Part shown: piece after piece, positions 30,284 through 31,288 of the stretch | Position numbering within the stretch: the stretch's first letter is position 1 | Layout: each line of letters begins with the position of its first letter | Assembly (NCBI GenBank): GCA_964585685.1 | Contig: CAZPEP010000011.1 | Coordinates: 1-31,288, forward strand | Source: JALHVH01 sp964585685 | GTDB taxonomy: Bacteria > Acidobacteriota > Aminicenantia > Aminicenantales > Saccharicenantaceae | Direction of reading: 5' to 3' | DNA length: 31,288 bases | Notes under the pieces: model-generated | Seen by the model: the letters and a program-made list of their open reading frames with translations, nothing else | What the model was told of the DNA's origin: nothing | Databases searched by the model: none | Position numbers and translations under genes: made by a program

Positions 30284-31288
30284 ATGAATCCCATAAATCC
30301 TTCATCACATACGATCGCCAAGTCGCCTATAATTGCAATCGGCATCACAACACTTGCCACTCTTGCCATAAGCATCTAATGCCTTTCCCTCGGCTGGTTT
30401 ATTATTTTTCAAAACCTTTTCTATGTCCCTATCATCATTGCTTGTATTTTTTATACAAAAAAGGGTTTTGCCTTTTCTGCCGCCCTTTCACTGATTTATC
30501 TTTTCCTTATCATGGCCTATACGAGAGATCTATCCATTATCATCCAAGTCTTGATAAGGGTTCTCATATTTCTGGGCGTCGCAGGAGTTACCGCATTCTT
30601 GTCAATTAGGCGTAATCGCGCGGAAGAGATGCTCCGCGATATCAAGGGGCGCCTGCGGGCGGAATCCGAAAAGGAGGCTGCGGTTGCAGCGTTGCGGATA
30701 AGCGAGGAAAAATTCTCGATCGCATTCCGTTCCGCGTCTTATGCGCTCACCATCACGCGGGCTTCTGACGGAAAGATCATCGAAGTCAATGAAGGTTTTC
30801 TTGCCATCACCGGATTTACTTACGAGGAAGTAGCCGGCAAGACTACCGTCGAGATGAATCTTTGGGATAATGAAAGTGATCGTAATTTCGTTGTGTCAGC
30901 ATTATCGAGCGGAAAGAAAGTAGCAGGGCTGGAATTTTCCTTCAGGAAAAAGTCGGGCGAACGCATAATTGGATTATTCTCCGCTGAGATCATCATTATT
31001 CATAATGATATTTGTGTACTCTCAAGCATCGCTGACGTCACCGAGCGCAAGCGGGCGGAGGACAGGATCAAAGCCCTCCTTCGGGAAAAAGAGCTCCTTC
31101 TCAAGGAGGTCCACCACCGCATCAAGAATAACATGAGCTCCATGATGAGCCTTCTTTCTCTGCAATCAACGGCTCTTAAGAATCCCGAAGCCGTCGCGGC
31201 CCTGCTGGAAGCCAGGGACCGCATGCGGAGCATGGGCGTGCTCTACGACAAGCTGTATCGCTCCGAGAACCTGCGGGAAATGTCGATC
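30284..31288 (+). pseudogene. Membrane PAS/HisKA_2 sensor histidine kinase interrupted by an in-frame TAA; 3' end beyond window
   Basis: ATG 30284 has a strong GAGGAGG site six bases upstream and opens a frame that is closed by TAA at codon 32 (30377-30379). It then continues without further stops to the window end. The parts before and after the stop form one sensible protein: a first membrane helix (SPIIAIGITTLATLAISI), three more hydrophobic segments to about residue 105 with the FYVPII and YTKKGF motifs of this sensor type, and a short coiled linker. A PAS domain follows (about 143-255; EEKFSIAF, NEGFLAITGFTYEE and DVTERKRAE), then a HisKA_2 box EVHHRIKNN with the phospho-acceptor His at 277. 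Either this is a nonsense mutation, a read-through stop, a base error, or an internal start (for example ATG 30512) makes a shorter kinase. The upstream part is AT-rich compared with its neighbours. Confidence 0.75.

Noticed and set aside
30379..30609. A 76-codon frame starting at the TAATG overlap inside the sensor kinase
   Set aside because: The stop-start overlap looks like coupling, but the frame is shifted relative to the kinase, is Cys/His/Tyr-rich without meaning, and the kinase frame has the membrane helices and PAS motifs.
1..31288. CRISPR arrays, prophage, toxin-antitoxin or retron-type systems
   Set aside because: No regularly spaced repeats, reverse transcriptase, integrase, phage structural or small paired toxin genes were seen on either strand.

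Overview
This window is high-GC bacterial chromosome (roughly mid-60s % GC by eye in most genes). It is rich in secreted and lipoprotein peptidases (M16, M3, a Tricorn-like S41 peptidase) and also carries a DUF5916 outer-membrane-type protein and a SYLF protein. That gene set, with Shine-Dalgarno and sigma70-like signals, suggests a Gram-negative, peptide-using lineage such as Candidatus Aminicenantota or a relative of Acidobacteriota. The lineage is inferred from gene content only; there is no rRNA gene or other taxonomic marker here.

Layout. 1-4078: the end of an M16 peptidase gene, a terminator, an M3 dipeptidyl carboxypeptidase lipoprotein and an aldo/keto reductase. 4103-7607: a five-gene operon with a short GntR/YtrA-type regulator that looks leaderless, followed by two paralogous ATPase-permease pairs with overlapping or nearly touching genes. 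7611-8872: a signal-peptide-only gene remnant, a convergent SPFH (stomatin-like) gene and the broken end of an insertion sequence. 8934-12725: a DUF5916/CBM9-like protein, a SYLF protein and a NudL-type Nudix hydrolase. 12801-15288 (minus strand): an HdrB-like double-CCG Fe-S protein, a FadR-type regulator and an enzyme with all the catalytic residues of GDP-mannose 3,5-epimerase. 15517-20372: the Tricorn-like peptidase and an Nramp-superfamily transporter lacking the canonical metal motifs.

20790-25391 is a compact catabolic cluster with visibly lower GC and different codon use: DUF1537 acid-sugar kinase, PdxA2-type 4-phosphate dehydrogenase, LarA-type nickel racemase and a beta-hydroxyacid dehydrogenase. 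I read it as a route that epimerises or oxidises a C4 sugar acid, phosphorylates it and decarboxylates it to dihydroxyacetone phosphate. The LarA member in place of the usual aldolase/isomerase genes is the unusual part.

25524-30136: an SRPBCC protein; a minus-strand operon of NodI/NodJ-like ABC exporter genes plus a UroD-fold protein carrying the HxC...C zinc motif of methylcobamide:thiol methyltransferases; then a C39-like peptidase and a YigZ/IMPACT protein. 30150-31288: a promoter, a possibly structured leader and a membrane PAS/HisKA_2 sensor kinase whose frame is cut by an in-frame TAA at codon 32 and which runs off the window.

I found no rRNA, tRNA, CRISPR array, phage genes or plasmid replication genes.
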